In this document: positions 6,888-12,365 of the stretch, piece after piece
Numbering within the stretch: position 1 is the stretch's first letter
Layout: the number at the start of each line of letters is the position of its first letter
Assembly: GCA_964403465.1 (NCBI GenBank)
Contig: CAYOFY010000048.1
Location: 1-12,365 of the forward strand
Length of the DNA: 12,365 bases
Origin: JAFGKM01 sp964403465
GTDB lineage: Bacteria > Ratteibacteria > UBA8468 > B48-G9 > JAFGKM01
Direction: 5' to 3'
Position numbers and translations under genes: made by a program
Notes under the pieces: generated by a model
Seen by the model: only the letters and a program-made list of their open reading frames with translations
Told to the model about the DNA's origin: nothing
Databases searched by the model: none

Positions 6888-7700
6888 TCAGTTGCTGTAA
6901 AAAACAGGTATCTTACCTTCCAGTTCCTTAAGGTAATTGTCAAAGGCTTCCGCAAATTTCATGTTCTGCAGGATAATCCTGGCTTTGTTGTACAGGGAAT
7001 AGGCGTCCGGTTTCCGAGCGGCGGCAACATCCTTGAGAAAAATCACCAGATACCTGCTGCCAACCTTTATGGGCCGGCTGACCCCACCCTTTGAAACCTT
7101 TTCCAGTCCGGTCAGCACCTCCGATACAATGTCCTCGCTTGAAAGCCATATCGCCTCGCCCATATCGTTTTCCTTTGAGGCGTCAAATTTATCTGCAAAA
7201 TCTGCTGCCGCAGGTTCACTTTCAAACCACTTCATCCTGACGTTATAGGAGAAACTCCCTTTCCCTTCCAGTTCCTTCATCTTTGCAGTGATTTCCGGGA
7301 TGGTTATTCGCAACCTGTCGGTAACATTCTTCCTTACCAGTTTTCTCACCTTTATGCTATCTTCAATCTTTTTCAGAAAGATGGCGTAGGGCATATTTTC
7401 CTTTTCCAGCCCTTCAAGAAAGGCCTTTTCGTCAGGGAAATTGCTTTTTATCCTCGCTTCCTCCGAAGAAACTTCATCCGCCGTTGCCTCAATCTTCTCC
7501 CTCTCTGCCTGGAAGACAAGCATCTTTTCCACCACCAGTTCGCGGAGGGCATCGTCATAATTCTTGTTCTCTTCGCGCATCCTTGTCTGCACGTCGCTTT
7601 CAACGATCGCCTTGTTGCCGACCATCACCACCGACATGTTCCCGCAATATGCGGTTCCCGCCAGCAGAATGACTGTTATCAGCGATATAATCTTTTTCAT
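6888..7700 (-). CDS. SurA-like periplasmic chaperone with a degenerate parvulin domain
   Basis: Exported protein of 270 residues. MKKIISLITVILLAGTAYCG is a signal peptide; TAYC does not fit a lipobox, so it is probably soluble in the periplasm. Residues about 22-125 match the SurA N-terminal chaperone fold: VVMVGNKAIVESDVQTRM resembles the VVNNGVVLESDV opening of SurA. Residues about 130-225 occupy the place of a parvulin domain but are degraded: the HIL-type strand reads NVRMKWF, the GDLGW motif is reduced to MGEAIWL, and the final GYHII-type strand reads YLVIFLKD. Peptidyl-prolyl isomerase activity is therefore unlikely. The C-terminal helix (about 235-262) would pack back on the chaperone core, as in SurA. 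AAGGAG precedes the start, and the gene follows the PpiC gene by 13 bases. It sits directly before pdxA and rsmA, like E. coli surA, but is much shorter than the roughly 430-residue SurA, so I withhold the symbol. Confidence 0.82.
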   Translation of the reverse strand: MKKIISLITVILLAGTAYCGNMSVVMVGNKAIVESDVQTRMREENKNYDDALRELVVEKMLVFQAEREKIEATADEVSSEEARIKSNFPDEKAFLEGLEKENMPYAIFLKKIEDSIKVRKLVRKNVTDRLRITIPEITAKMKELEGKGSFSYNVRMKWFESEPAAADFADKFDASKENDMGEAIWLSSEDIVSEVLTGLEKVSKGGVSRPIKVGSRYLVIFLKDVAAARKPDAYSLYNKARIILQNMKFAEAFDNYLKELEGKIPVFYSN

Positions 7701-7713
7701 TTTTCCTTCTCCT

Positions 7714-8604
7714 TCAAATCTTTTTCAGAAGTTCAACCCTTTCCAGGAAGACCCGTATCTTGCTCTTTTCCCGCAATCTGGCTATGAGCGCGTCAACTTC
7801 CCTCTTCTTGCCCTGGGATATCATCATGCTCTTTATCTCGGGAGTGGCTTCCTGCAATGTGAGCATCCTTTTTTCGGTCTTGCTTTCCAGTTTGATTATG
7901 TGGTAGCCGACTTCTGTTCTTATGATATTGGCAAGAACATCGCCCGGCGATATCCTGGTGACGAGGGCGGCTATCTCCGGTTCCAGTTTCCTGACGTCAA
8001 TCCAGCCCAGGTCGCCGCTTCTCTCGCGGCTCTGGGTTATGGATTCCCTCCTCGCAAGTTCCTCAAAGGATTCCCCAAGGGTCAGCCTGCGCCTCACGGC
8101 CTCCGCCGCCTGCTGGGAAGGAAGAACTATCTCAAAAAGCCTTACCCTTTCCGGAATAACAAAATCGTCAAGGTGGGCGTTGTAGTACTCGGCAATCTCC
8201 TCATCCGTGATTTTTAACTTTGCGGCCAGTTTCCTGTCAACATATTCCTTGGTCAGAAGTTTCATGTAATAATTCCTCATTCTGCTCTCAACTTCCCTTT
8301 TCAACTCTCTTTCGTACTTCTTCGCCTCCCTGAAAAGGAGTATCTGGTTGATGTAGTCATCCAGAACCGCATTCGGGTCGGTCTTGAGCGTCTCCTTATA
8401 GAACGTCGGCGATAACTCCGTTTCAATCAGGATGTCGTTGACGGTAATCGGGTAACCGTCAACATATGCGATGACCCTTCTGTTTCTGACAATTATCCGG
8501 AAAGTCACCAGCCCTGCGACCAGAACCGCGGCAGTCAGGGCCAAAATCACCTTCCTGTTCTTCTTCAAGAACGGCATCACCTTCTTCACTCTGAGCTTCA
8601 GCAT
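7714..8604 (-). CDS. Membrane-anchored PpiC-type (parvulin) peptidyl-prolyl isomerase
   Basis: A 296-residue foldase tethered to the inner membrane and facing the periplasm. A basic N-terminus (1-18) is followed by one transmembrane segment at about 18-39, with no lipobox. VIAYVDGYPITVNDI at 44-58 opens a SurA_N-type chaperone region (to about 145) rich in charged helices. The parvulin domain runs from about 152 to 243, with GESFEELARRES (177-188), SGDLGW (196-201), ISPGDV (218-223) and EVGYHIIKLE (231-240). The first active-site histidine of parvulins (VRASHIL) is replaced by VRLFEIV, so catalysis may be weak. The layout resembles PrsA and the anchored SurA/PpiD relatives. ATG 8604 has AGAGGG seven to eight bases upstream; the gene begins 12 bases after gspK. 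The context suggests folding help for secreted or pseudopilus proteins, which is inference. Confidence 0.88.
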   Translation of the reverse strand: MLKLRVKKVMPFLKKNRKVILALTAAVLVAGLVTFRIIVRNRRVIAYVDGYPITVNDILIETELSPTFYKETLKTDPNAVLDDYINQILLFREAKKYERELKREVESRMRNYYMKLLTKEYVDRKLAAKLKITDEEIAEYYNAHLDDFVIPERVRLFEIVLPSQQAAEAVRRRLTLGESFEELARRESITQSRERSGDLGWIDVRKLEPEIAALVTRISPGDVLANIIRTEVGYHIIKLESKTEKRMLTLQEATPEIKSMMISQGKKREVDALIARLREKSKIRVFLERVELLKKI

Positions 8605-8616
8605 GTTGTATCCCTC

Positions 8617-10773
8617 TTACTGTACCTCTTTTCTGTATATGACCTTCTTTTTTCTCCTGTCATACCACACGATTATTTTTTTCTCAGCCACAACCTGTTC
8701 TTCTATTTTACCATTATTATTTACATTCTGCATCTTTTGTCCAACTGAAATTATTTTGAACACGTTGCTCCTTACGGTTATCAGGTTTATTATCCCCGAA
8801 AAAATAGATTCCTTTTCCTTTTCAGTATCTATCATGAGGTCAAAATCGTTATCCCTGAAATCAAACCCGCGCTCTGTCATCTCCCTGCCCAGCACTTCTG
8901 CCGGAGTGCTCCCGGGCCCATGCATTCCGAGAACCTCCGAGATATCTTTGCAGGGTCTTGCCTCTATTATCGCACCCGCAAGTCTTTCGTCAACCCCGGG
9001 CAGACATTCAAGAACACTCTTTGAGGCGGTATTTATGTTGATGCGGCCGAAGGTCGGTCTGTCCGGCTCTCTCGCCACCGTGAAACTGTCCAGCAGTTTC
9101 CTGTCATAGCCGCGCTCCCAGAAATCCAGTGTCTTCCAGTGTTCTTTCTTATGGATGAGAGACAATTCGCCCAGGGATAGAAACCTTCCGTTTTTCACGT
9201 TGAACGAAGAAGGCCAGTTGAAGAGCCAGTCAACCCTGCCGAATTCCCCGCCAATCCACGGCTGGAAAGTCACGTTGCACCTTCCCGGGGTCGGGGGACC
9301 GGGGAACCAGTCAAGTGTTCCGAACATCCTCGGGTCGTTTTTCTGCACGGAGGTTTTTGGAAGGTCAACAATGTACTCGGTCTCCTCCGTCAGGTTGTTC
9401 CTGCTGTCGTACAACCTCAGCGTGCAGTCCAGCCCGAGTCCGGAAAGGAGCGGTATCATGCCAAGCACATCAGAAAGAAATCCCAGCGAACCCGGGTTCA
9501 GCGCAAGAATCGGCTCGTAATGCTGGCAGCCGGCAGGTTCCCTTATGGGGATGAAGAGAGGGATTGCGACAGGAGGGTCCCCTGGAATAATCACTATCAT
9601 TATGCTTATCAGGTCGCCGACCGTGAAACAGGAACGCGGCGGAATTTTCTTTCCCCGGGGTATGACCACGTTTGCCGCAATCACGTTGTCCGTTATTCTC
9701 CTGATCCTTTCCGGCGCTATGACGGTCTCTCCGGAGGTGACGTCGTCCAGGATATCGCGGGATTCCTGCAGGACGTCCTTCCACATGCCGGAAAAAAGCG
9801 TTACCACGCCGGTTATCTTCCAGTTCCCGATATCAAGCGCCTCGGAATAGGGGTTGAACAACTCCACGAACTGGCCTCCGACCTCCTTCAGTATTATGGT
9901 TTCGCCCATCATTATCTTCTGCCAGGGCATGACCGCGTCCACTTCGTTGAAATACGGCGTCTTGTTCACTCCGAAAATCTTCCGGCCGTTCAGGTCGTAG
10001 ATGGGTGGCACCCGGCTGCCTGACCTGTAGGCGGTGATGTTGAGCGCAACCTGCGCGGCCAGGCCGTTGGAATAACCCAGGTTTTTCATTGTCCCGCAGA
10101 TTGTCTCAAAGGGCGCATCGTTCAGGTTTACCCTCGGCTTCCCTTCCCTGTTGACGTTCAGGTCGTAGGAGAAACATGTAATGTAATTCTCTATCTTGTC
10201 GTACGTTTCCTGGTTTACGCCGCTGACAAGTTTTACGTCGCCAGGTTCCACATATGGCCGTTTCTCCCTGTATCTCACGATGCCGTCCGCTGACCCCCTT
10301 CCTATTATTCCTCCAAGGATGTCAATATCCGTAACGTCATAGGCCATCTTCTTTTCAACGCTGCCGTTGTAATTCACGTTGACCTTGCCGCTCTCATCCT
10401 CCACCAGGACCGCGTACCTGCCCAGGATATCGCCGTTCCTGTCCTTCACGTCAAGCCATCTGGCATCCGGAACGCCGTCTTCGTTGAGGTCAACGTCATC
10501 CCCCTGGAATTTCGTTCGCCAGGGGTCGGTGAAGGCGTCGTATTCAAGGTTATCATTGTCTATCTCCCATATCGCCGATTCCATCCCTGTTTTTGCGAAC
10601 CTGTACACCTCCCTGCCCGAATACATCTTATGTGCTGCCTTCTGCCAGCAGTTGAACATGAAAAGCATGGAAGCGGTGAAGATAAACAGGATGAGGAGAA
10701 CCATCAATGTCAGAATCACGGATGCGCCTTTCCTGTCACTCAATCCTGATAAGCTTGGTGAAAGTTTTTTCAC
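8617..10773 (-). CDS. gspK: GspK-like T2SS minor pseudopilin with inserted lamin-tail-like domain
   Basis: The large tip pseudopilin, 718 residues against roughly 300-330 for typical GspK. The prepilin leader ends DRKG at residue 16; the mature part begins ASVILTLMVLLILFIF and lacks Glu at +5, as is normal for K. DLNEDGVPD (95-103) fits an EF-hand-like calcium loop. Two helix-hairpin-helix (SAM-like) units typical of K are present: PRVNLNDAPFETI (213-225) and GRININTASKSVLECLPGVDE (577-596, in part). Between them, about 273-500 reads as a lamin tail domain: FNEVDA, FVELFNPYSEALDIGNWKI (302-320), TLRLYDSRNN and a closing PTPGRCN. I chose the GTG at 10773 because AAGGAG lies six bases upstream; an ATG at 10824 lacks this. 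The gene overlaps gspJ by 38 bases, suggesting translational coupling. The K-type call is strong; the inserted domain is a motif-based reading. Confidence 0.88.
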   Translation of the reverse strand: MKKLSPSLSGLSDRKGASVILTLMVLLILFIFTASMLFMFNCWQKAAHKMYSGREVYRFAKTGMESAIWEIDNDNLEYDAFTDPWRTKFQGDDVDLNEDGVPDARWLDVKDRNGDILGRYAVLVEDESGKVNVNYNGSVEKKMAYDVTDIDILGGIIGRGSADGIVRYREKRPYVEPGDVKLVSGVNQETYDKIENYITCFSYDLNVNREGKPRVNLNDAPFETICGTMKNLGYSNGLAAQVALNITAYRSGSRVPPIYDLNGRKIFGVNKTPYFNEVDAVMPWQKIMMGETIILKEVGGQFVELFNPYSEALDIGNWKITGVVTLFSGMWKDVLQESRDILDDVTSGETVIAPERIRRITDNVIAANVVIPRGKKIPPRSCFTVGDLISIMIVIIPGDPPVAIPLFIPIREPAGCQHYEPILALNPGSLGFLSDVLGMIPLLSGLGLDCTLRLYDSRNNLTEETEYIVDLPKTSVQKNDPRMFGTLDWFPGPPTPGRCNVTFQPWIGGEFGRVDWLFNWPSSFNVKNGRFLSLGELSLIHKKEHWKTLDFWERGYDRKLLDSFTVAREPDRPTFGRININTASKSVLECLPGVDERLAGAIIEARPCKDISEVLGMHGPGSTPAEVLGREMTERGFDFRDNDFDLMIDTEKEKESIFSGIINLITVRSNVFKIISVGQKMQNVNNNGKIEEQVVAEKKIIVWYDRRKKKVIYRKEVQ

Positions 10774-11365
10774 TTCTCTCTCCTTCAATCCTGGCTGAAA
10801 AGCAGGTGAGTTCCACCATGACAAACCGGGGCAGGACGGGTTCCTCCATCTCCCCGGTGTTCCACGCGTCCTTCCACGCGGAGCCGTCAGAATACGAGAG
10901 GATGAAATCGCTTATCCCTTCTCCGACCTTCTGCGCCCCGGAAAAACCTGCGGGGAAGCGGAAATCCGGGCTTGCCCTGCTCACCCTCTCCACGGCAACC
11001 TTGACGGCACTCTCGTCCGAATCAAAATACAGCGCGAATTTTGCAAGGTCGGATTCCGGCCCTTCGGAAAAAGGGGAGACGAATCTTACACTATCTTTTT
11101 CCCCTTTGAAATTCATCCTCATGCCCCCATCCATGTCATTGCAGATCGCCGAGGACAGGTATCTCTCAATGTATCCGAACGTGCGGGACGCCTCGGAATA
11201 TATCTTCTTCTCCGCCGATTGCCTGCCGAACCTCAGCAGCGAAGTCCTGAACACGGTGAGCGCGGAAAAGACCGCCACGCAGAAAATCACAAGCGCTATC
11301 AGCGTTTCCAGCAGCGTAAAGCCCTCACTTCCGGCGGAAACTTTCCTGAAAGTATTCACTCTCAC
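10736..11365 (-). CDS. gspJ: GspJ-like T2SS minor pseudopilin
   Basis: A 209-residue type IV prepilin-like protein. The leader ends SAGSEG at residue 15; processing by the prepilin peptidase would leave FTLLETLIALVIFCVAVFSA as the membrane helix, with the conserved Glu at +5 (E20). Size, place in the H-I-J-K order, and the C-terminal pattern (PRFVMVELTCFSARIEGERS) fit GspJ, which binds GspI and GspK to form the pseudopilus tip. The start is GTG 11365 with GGAAGGAAAGA directly upstream; a second GTG two codons later is possible. The gene overlaps gspI by 41 bases and gspK by 38. The fold call rests on the N-terminus and context rather than on catalytic residues, and a PilW-like minor pilin would look similar. 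Confidence 0.85.
   Translation of the reverse strand: MRVNTFRKVSAGSEGFTLLETLIALVIFCVAVFSALTVFRTSLLRFGRQSAEKKIYSEASRTFGYIERYLSSAICNDMDGGMRMNFKGEKDSVRFVSPFSEGPESDLAKFALYFDSDESAVKVAVERVSRASPDFRFPAGFSGAQKVGEGISDFILSYSDGSAWKDAWNTGEMEEPVLPRFVMVELTCFSARIEGERSEKTFTKLIRIE
10780..10785 (-). promoter_or_regulatory. Ribosome binding site that fixes the gspK GTG start
   Basis: AAGGAG on the minus strand, six bases before GTG at 10773, inside the 3' end of gspJ. It supports a GTG start giving a short leader (MKKLSPSLSGLSDRKG) before the hydrophobic segment. The upstream ATG at 10824 would add 17 residues not expected in a prepilin leader. Confidence 0.8.
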
Positions 11366-11777
11366 TCTTTCCTTCCTTCATGAAGGTAATCTCCATGTCG
11401 GCCCTGTACAACCCCTGTTTTTCCTCCTCAATCCACACCGAGTAAACGTACCGGGGGAACTCCCCGTCAACGCCGGTGATGAAAGACGGGACTGAGGGTC
11501 CTTCCGCATCACCGTAGACCTTTTCAATGACCGTGAAGACCCTGTCCGCTATCATTGAAAGCGAAACATAGTTTTTCGCCCTTCCGGAAAGATTATCCAT
11601 GGCAGGATAAACCTTCAGGATGGTGACGATGCCGACGGCGAGTATGAAAAAAGCGATAAGGACGCTTACGAAAGTGATCCCTGCATTGCGTGAGAGGTGA
11701 GATATGAGAAGTGAAAAGTGAAAAATCTTTTCTCCGGATTTCTTCCTTTTTGCTTTCACTTTTGTTTTCCTAATCAT
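11325..11777 (-). CDS. gspI: GspI/PilV-like minor pseudopilin with unusually long leader
   Basis: A 150-residue prepilin-like protein. The hydrophobic N-helix ITFVSVLIAFFILAVGIVTI (34-53) follows a glycine at 33. The run AVGI and the later YVSLSMIADRVFTVIEKVYG fit GspI/PilV proteins. Position +5 of the mature protein is Ser (S38), not the usual Glu, which is unexpected for an I-type subunit. The leader before the cleavage site is 33 residues; its second half (IFHFSLLISHLSR) is encoded by a heptamer-like repeat (11690-11727). The ATG at 11777 overlaps the gspH stop (ATGATTAG), a classic coupling arrangement, but its ribosome site (AGGTG, 11 bases away) is weak. A TTG at 11816 has AAAGGAG at seven bases and would add 13 residues. 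The gene lies between gspH and gspJ, overlapping both. Confidence 0.8.
   Translation of the reverse strand: MIRKTKVKAKRKKSGEKIFHFSLLISHLSRNAGITFVSVLIAFFILAVGIVTILKVYPAMDNLSGRAKNYVSLSMIADRVFTVIEKVYGDAEGPSVPSFITGVDGEFPRYVYSVWIEEEKQGLYRADMEITFMKEGKSESEYFQESFRRK
11690..11727. repeat. Degenerate heptamer repeat inside the gspI leader
   Basis: On the plus strand the units read GTGAGAG, GTGAGATATGAGAA, GTGAAAA and GTGAAAA, followed by ATC. This low-complexity run of GTGARAR-like heptamers usually appears between genes. Here it is translated in frame on the minus strand as part of the prepilin leader (FHFSLLISHLS). No stop or frameshift results. Confidence 0.7.
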
Positions 11778-12231
11778 TTGAGATGAAACACCTGCCGGTA
11801 AGGTTGTGCAGGACAATCTTTATCTCCTTTCCGTCAACCGCATCAGCCAGTAAGAGGTATCCGGCGGTTTGCGCCGTGCCGTCCGGTTTCAGAACCGCGG
11901 GGTTAAAACCGGCGGATTTTTCCTTCACGGTCACGCTGACCGGGAATCTCTGCTCTCTTGCCACGGGTTCCCTGTTTTCCCTGAGGACACTGAAACCTTC
12001 TTCGCCGAACGCCACGCAGAATTCCTTCCTTTCGTTCACCGCGCATTCCCTCGCAAGCCCGACTGCCTCAACGATTTTTTTCGCCGTGGTATCAAGAAGC
12101 AGTGCGCGGTGGTACCTGTTGAAGTATGCCATGGTGGGAAGAAGAAGCAGGGAAAAGACAAGGAGAACTATCAGCAGTTCAAGTATGCTGAATCCCTTTT
12201 CATCTGTTCTTATCGTCTTTTTGGAGAACAT
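11770..12231 (-). CDS. gspH: GspH/FimT-like T2SS minor pseudopilin
   Basis: A 153-residue prepilin-like protein. The leader MFSKKTIRTDEKG is 13 residues; cleavage after G13 would leave FSILELLIVLLVFSLLLLPT, with Glu at +5 (E18), a textbook type IV pilin-like N-helix. The following helix (about 45-68) and a C-terminal strand ending KIVLHNLTGRCFIS match the GspH/FimT pattern, in which a short beta domain ends in a TGR-type turn. It is the first gene in this window's run and overlaps gspI by eight bases. The start is ATG 12231, the only start codon before the leader. It has no Shine-Dalgarno site and a promoter -10 box lies only 11 bases upstream, so its mRNA may be nearly leaderless. A FimT minor pilin of a type IV pilus is an alternative, but the following K-type gene favours T2SS. 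Confidence 0.85.
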   Translation of the reverse strand: MFSKKTIRTDEKGFSILELLIVLLVFSLLLLPTMAYFNRYHRALLLDTTAKKIVEAVGLARECAVNERKEFCVAFGEEGFSVLRENREPVAREQRFPVSVTVKEKSAGFNPAVLKPDGTAQTAGYLLLADAVDGKEIKIVLHNLTGRCFISND

Positions 12232-12242
12232 TTTTTGGAGAA
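12218..12242. repeat. Short tandem repeat spanning the gspH start codon
   Basis: The 11-base unit TTTTTGGAGAA (plus strand) occurs at 12218-12228 and again at 12232-12242, separated only by the CAT that is the gspH start codon on the minus strand. The identical arms place the ATG in the middle of a 14-base period. Confidence 0.75.
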
Positions 12243-12271
12243 ATTATATTACATTCTGGCTCGTTCCGCAA
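12243..12271 (-). promoter_or_regulatory. Sigma70-like promoter for the pseudopilin operon
   Basis: On the minus strand a perfect -10 box TATAAT (12243-12248) lies 17 bases from TTGCGG (12266-12271), which matches three of six consensus -35 bases. The expected start of transcription is near 12236, only about five bases before the gspH ATG. The spacing and -10 match are good; the -35 match is modest. It could be an internal promoter if further gsp genes lie upstream, beyond the window. Confidence 0.55.
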
Positions 12272-12297
12272 TTCATTGTGCGAGTTGGATAACATGA

Positions 12298-12343
12298 TAA
12301 CGCTTTGCCTGTAACAGGCAGGTGTTTTGCCATGGATGCGTTA
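12298..12343. repeat. Nested inverted repeat upstream of the pseudopilin promoter
   Basis: The outer arms TAACGC (12298-12303) and GCGTTA (12338-12343) enclose a 15-base palindrome, TGCCTGTAACAGGCA (12306-12320), with seven-base arms around one base. It lies about 35 bases upstream of the -35 box. It could be an operator, a hairpin ending an upstream transcript, or a relic of a small repeat. No T-tract is adjacent. The rest of 12272-12365 shows only a short GTAATATTAC palindrome (12348-12357). Confidence 0.5.
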
Positions 12344-12365
12344 CGGAGTAATATTACAGATTCTT

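Noticed and set aside
6746..6955. A 69-residue minus-strand frame covering the spacer before pdxA
   Set aside because: It overlaps the end of the SurA-like gene and the start of pdxA in another frame and shows no family-like sequence; the spacer is better treated as non-coding.
7564..8217. A 217-residue plus-strand open frame across the two foldase genes
   Set aside because: Antisense to two real genes and their junction; composition is that of a reverse-strand shadow.
11690..11727. Heptamer repeats considered as a CRISPR array or origin iterons
   Set aside because: Units are short, degenerate, without spacers, and lie inside an open reading frame; no cas genes or initiator genes are nearby.

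Overview
The window holds ten genes, all on the minus strand, so transcription runs from the right end to the left. All ten look intact. They fall into two blocks that read like one long operon. In transcription order these are four type II secretion (T2SS) minor pseudopilins (GspH-, GspI-, GspJ- and GspK-like), a membrane-anchored PpiC/parvulin foldase, a SurA-like periplasmic chaperone, PdxA (vitamin B6 synthesis), RsmA/KsgA (16S rRNA dimethylation), a GuaB3-type IMP dehydrogenase family protein, and the replicative DNA polymerase DnaE. I see no tRNA, rRNA, CRISPR array, insertion sequence or prophage gene, and no credible plus-strand gene.

Organism: T2SS pseudopilins and SurA-type chaperones point to a diderm (Gram-negative) bacterium. 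The GuaB3 protein, the very large GspK with an embedded domain, and the dispersed-repeat-like sequences suggest an environmental or candidate-phylum lineage, perhaps near Omnitrophota or another PVC-like group. This placement is a low-confidence guess, because no rRNA or other decisive marker is present. Base composition looks balanced (roughly half G+C by eye). Shine-Dalgarno sites of the AAGGAG type precede several genes.

Layout from the right end. 12232-12365 has no gene; it carries a sigma70-like promoter almost on top of the first start codon and a nested inverted repeat. 8617-12231 holds the overlapping pseudopilins H-I-J-K. 6888-8604 holds the two foldases, with gaps of 12-13 bases. 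6762-6887 is a non-coding spacer. 3666-6761 holds pdxA, rsmA and guaB3, with gaps of 27-30 bases. 3609-3665 is a short leader that carries a G-rich repeat with G-quadruplex and hairpin potential directly upstream of dnaE. 156-3608 is dnaE. 1-155 has no gene but holds a long imperfect palindrome. No gene-free stretch exceeds 300 bases.

How the genes fit together: H, I, J and K would build the tip of the T2SS pseudopilus, and the next two genes encode envelope foldases that could serve the same secretion branch. The order surA-like / pdxA / rsmA matches the well-known surA-pdxA-ksgA order of Escherichia coli, here fused to a secretion operon upstream and to purine and replication genes downstream. 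The most unusual items are a GspK-like protein of 718 residues with a lamin-tail-like domain inserted between its two helical subdomains, the G-rich element that also supplies the dnaE ribosome binding site, and the ~127-base imperfect palindrome that begins at the dnaE stop codon.
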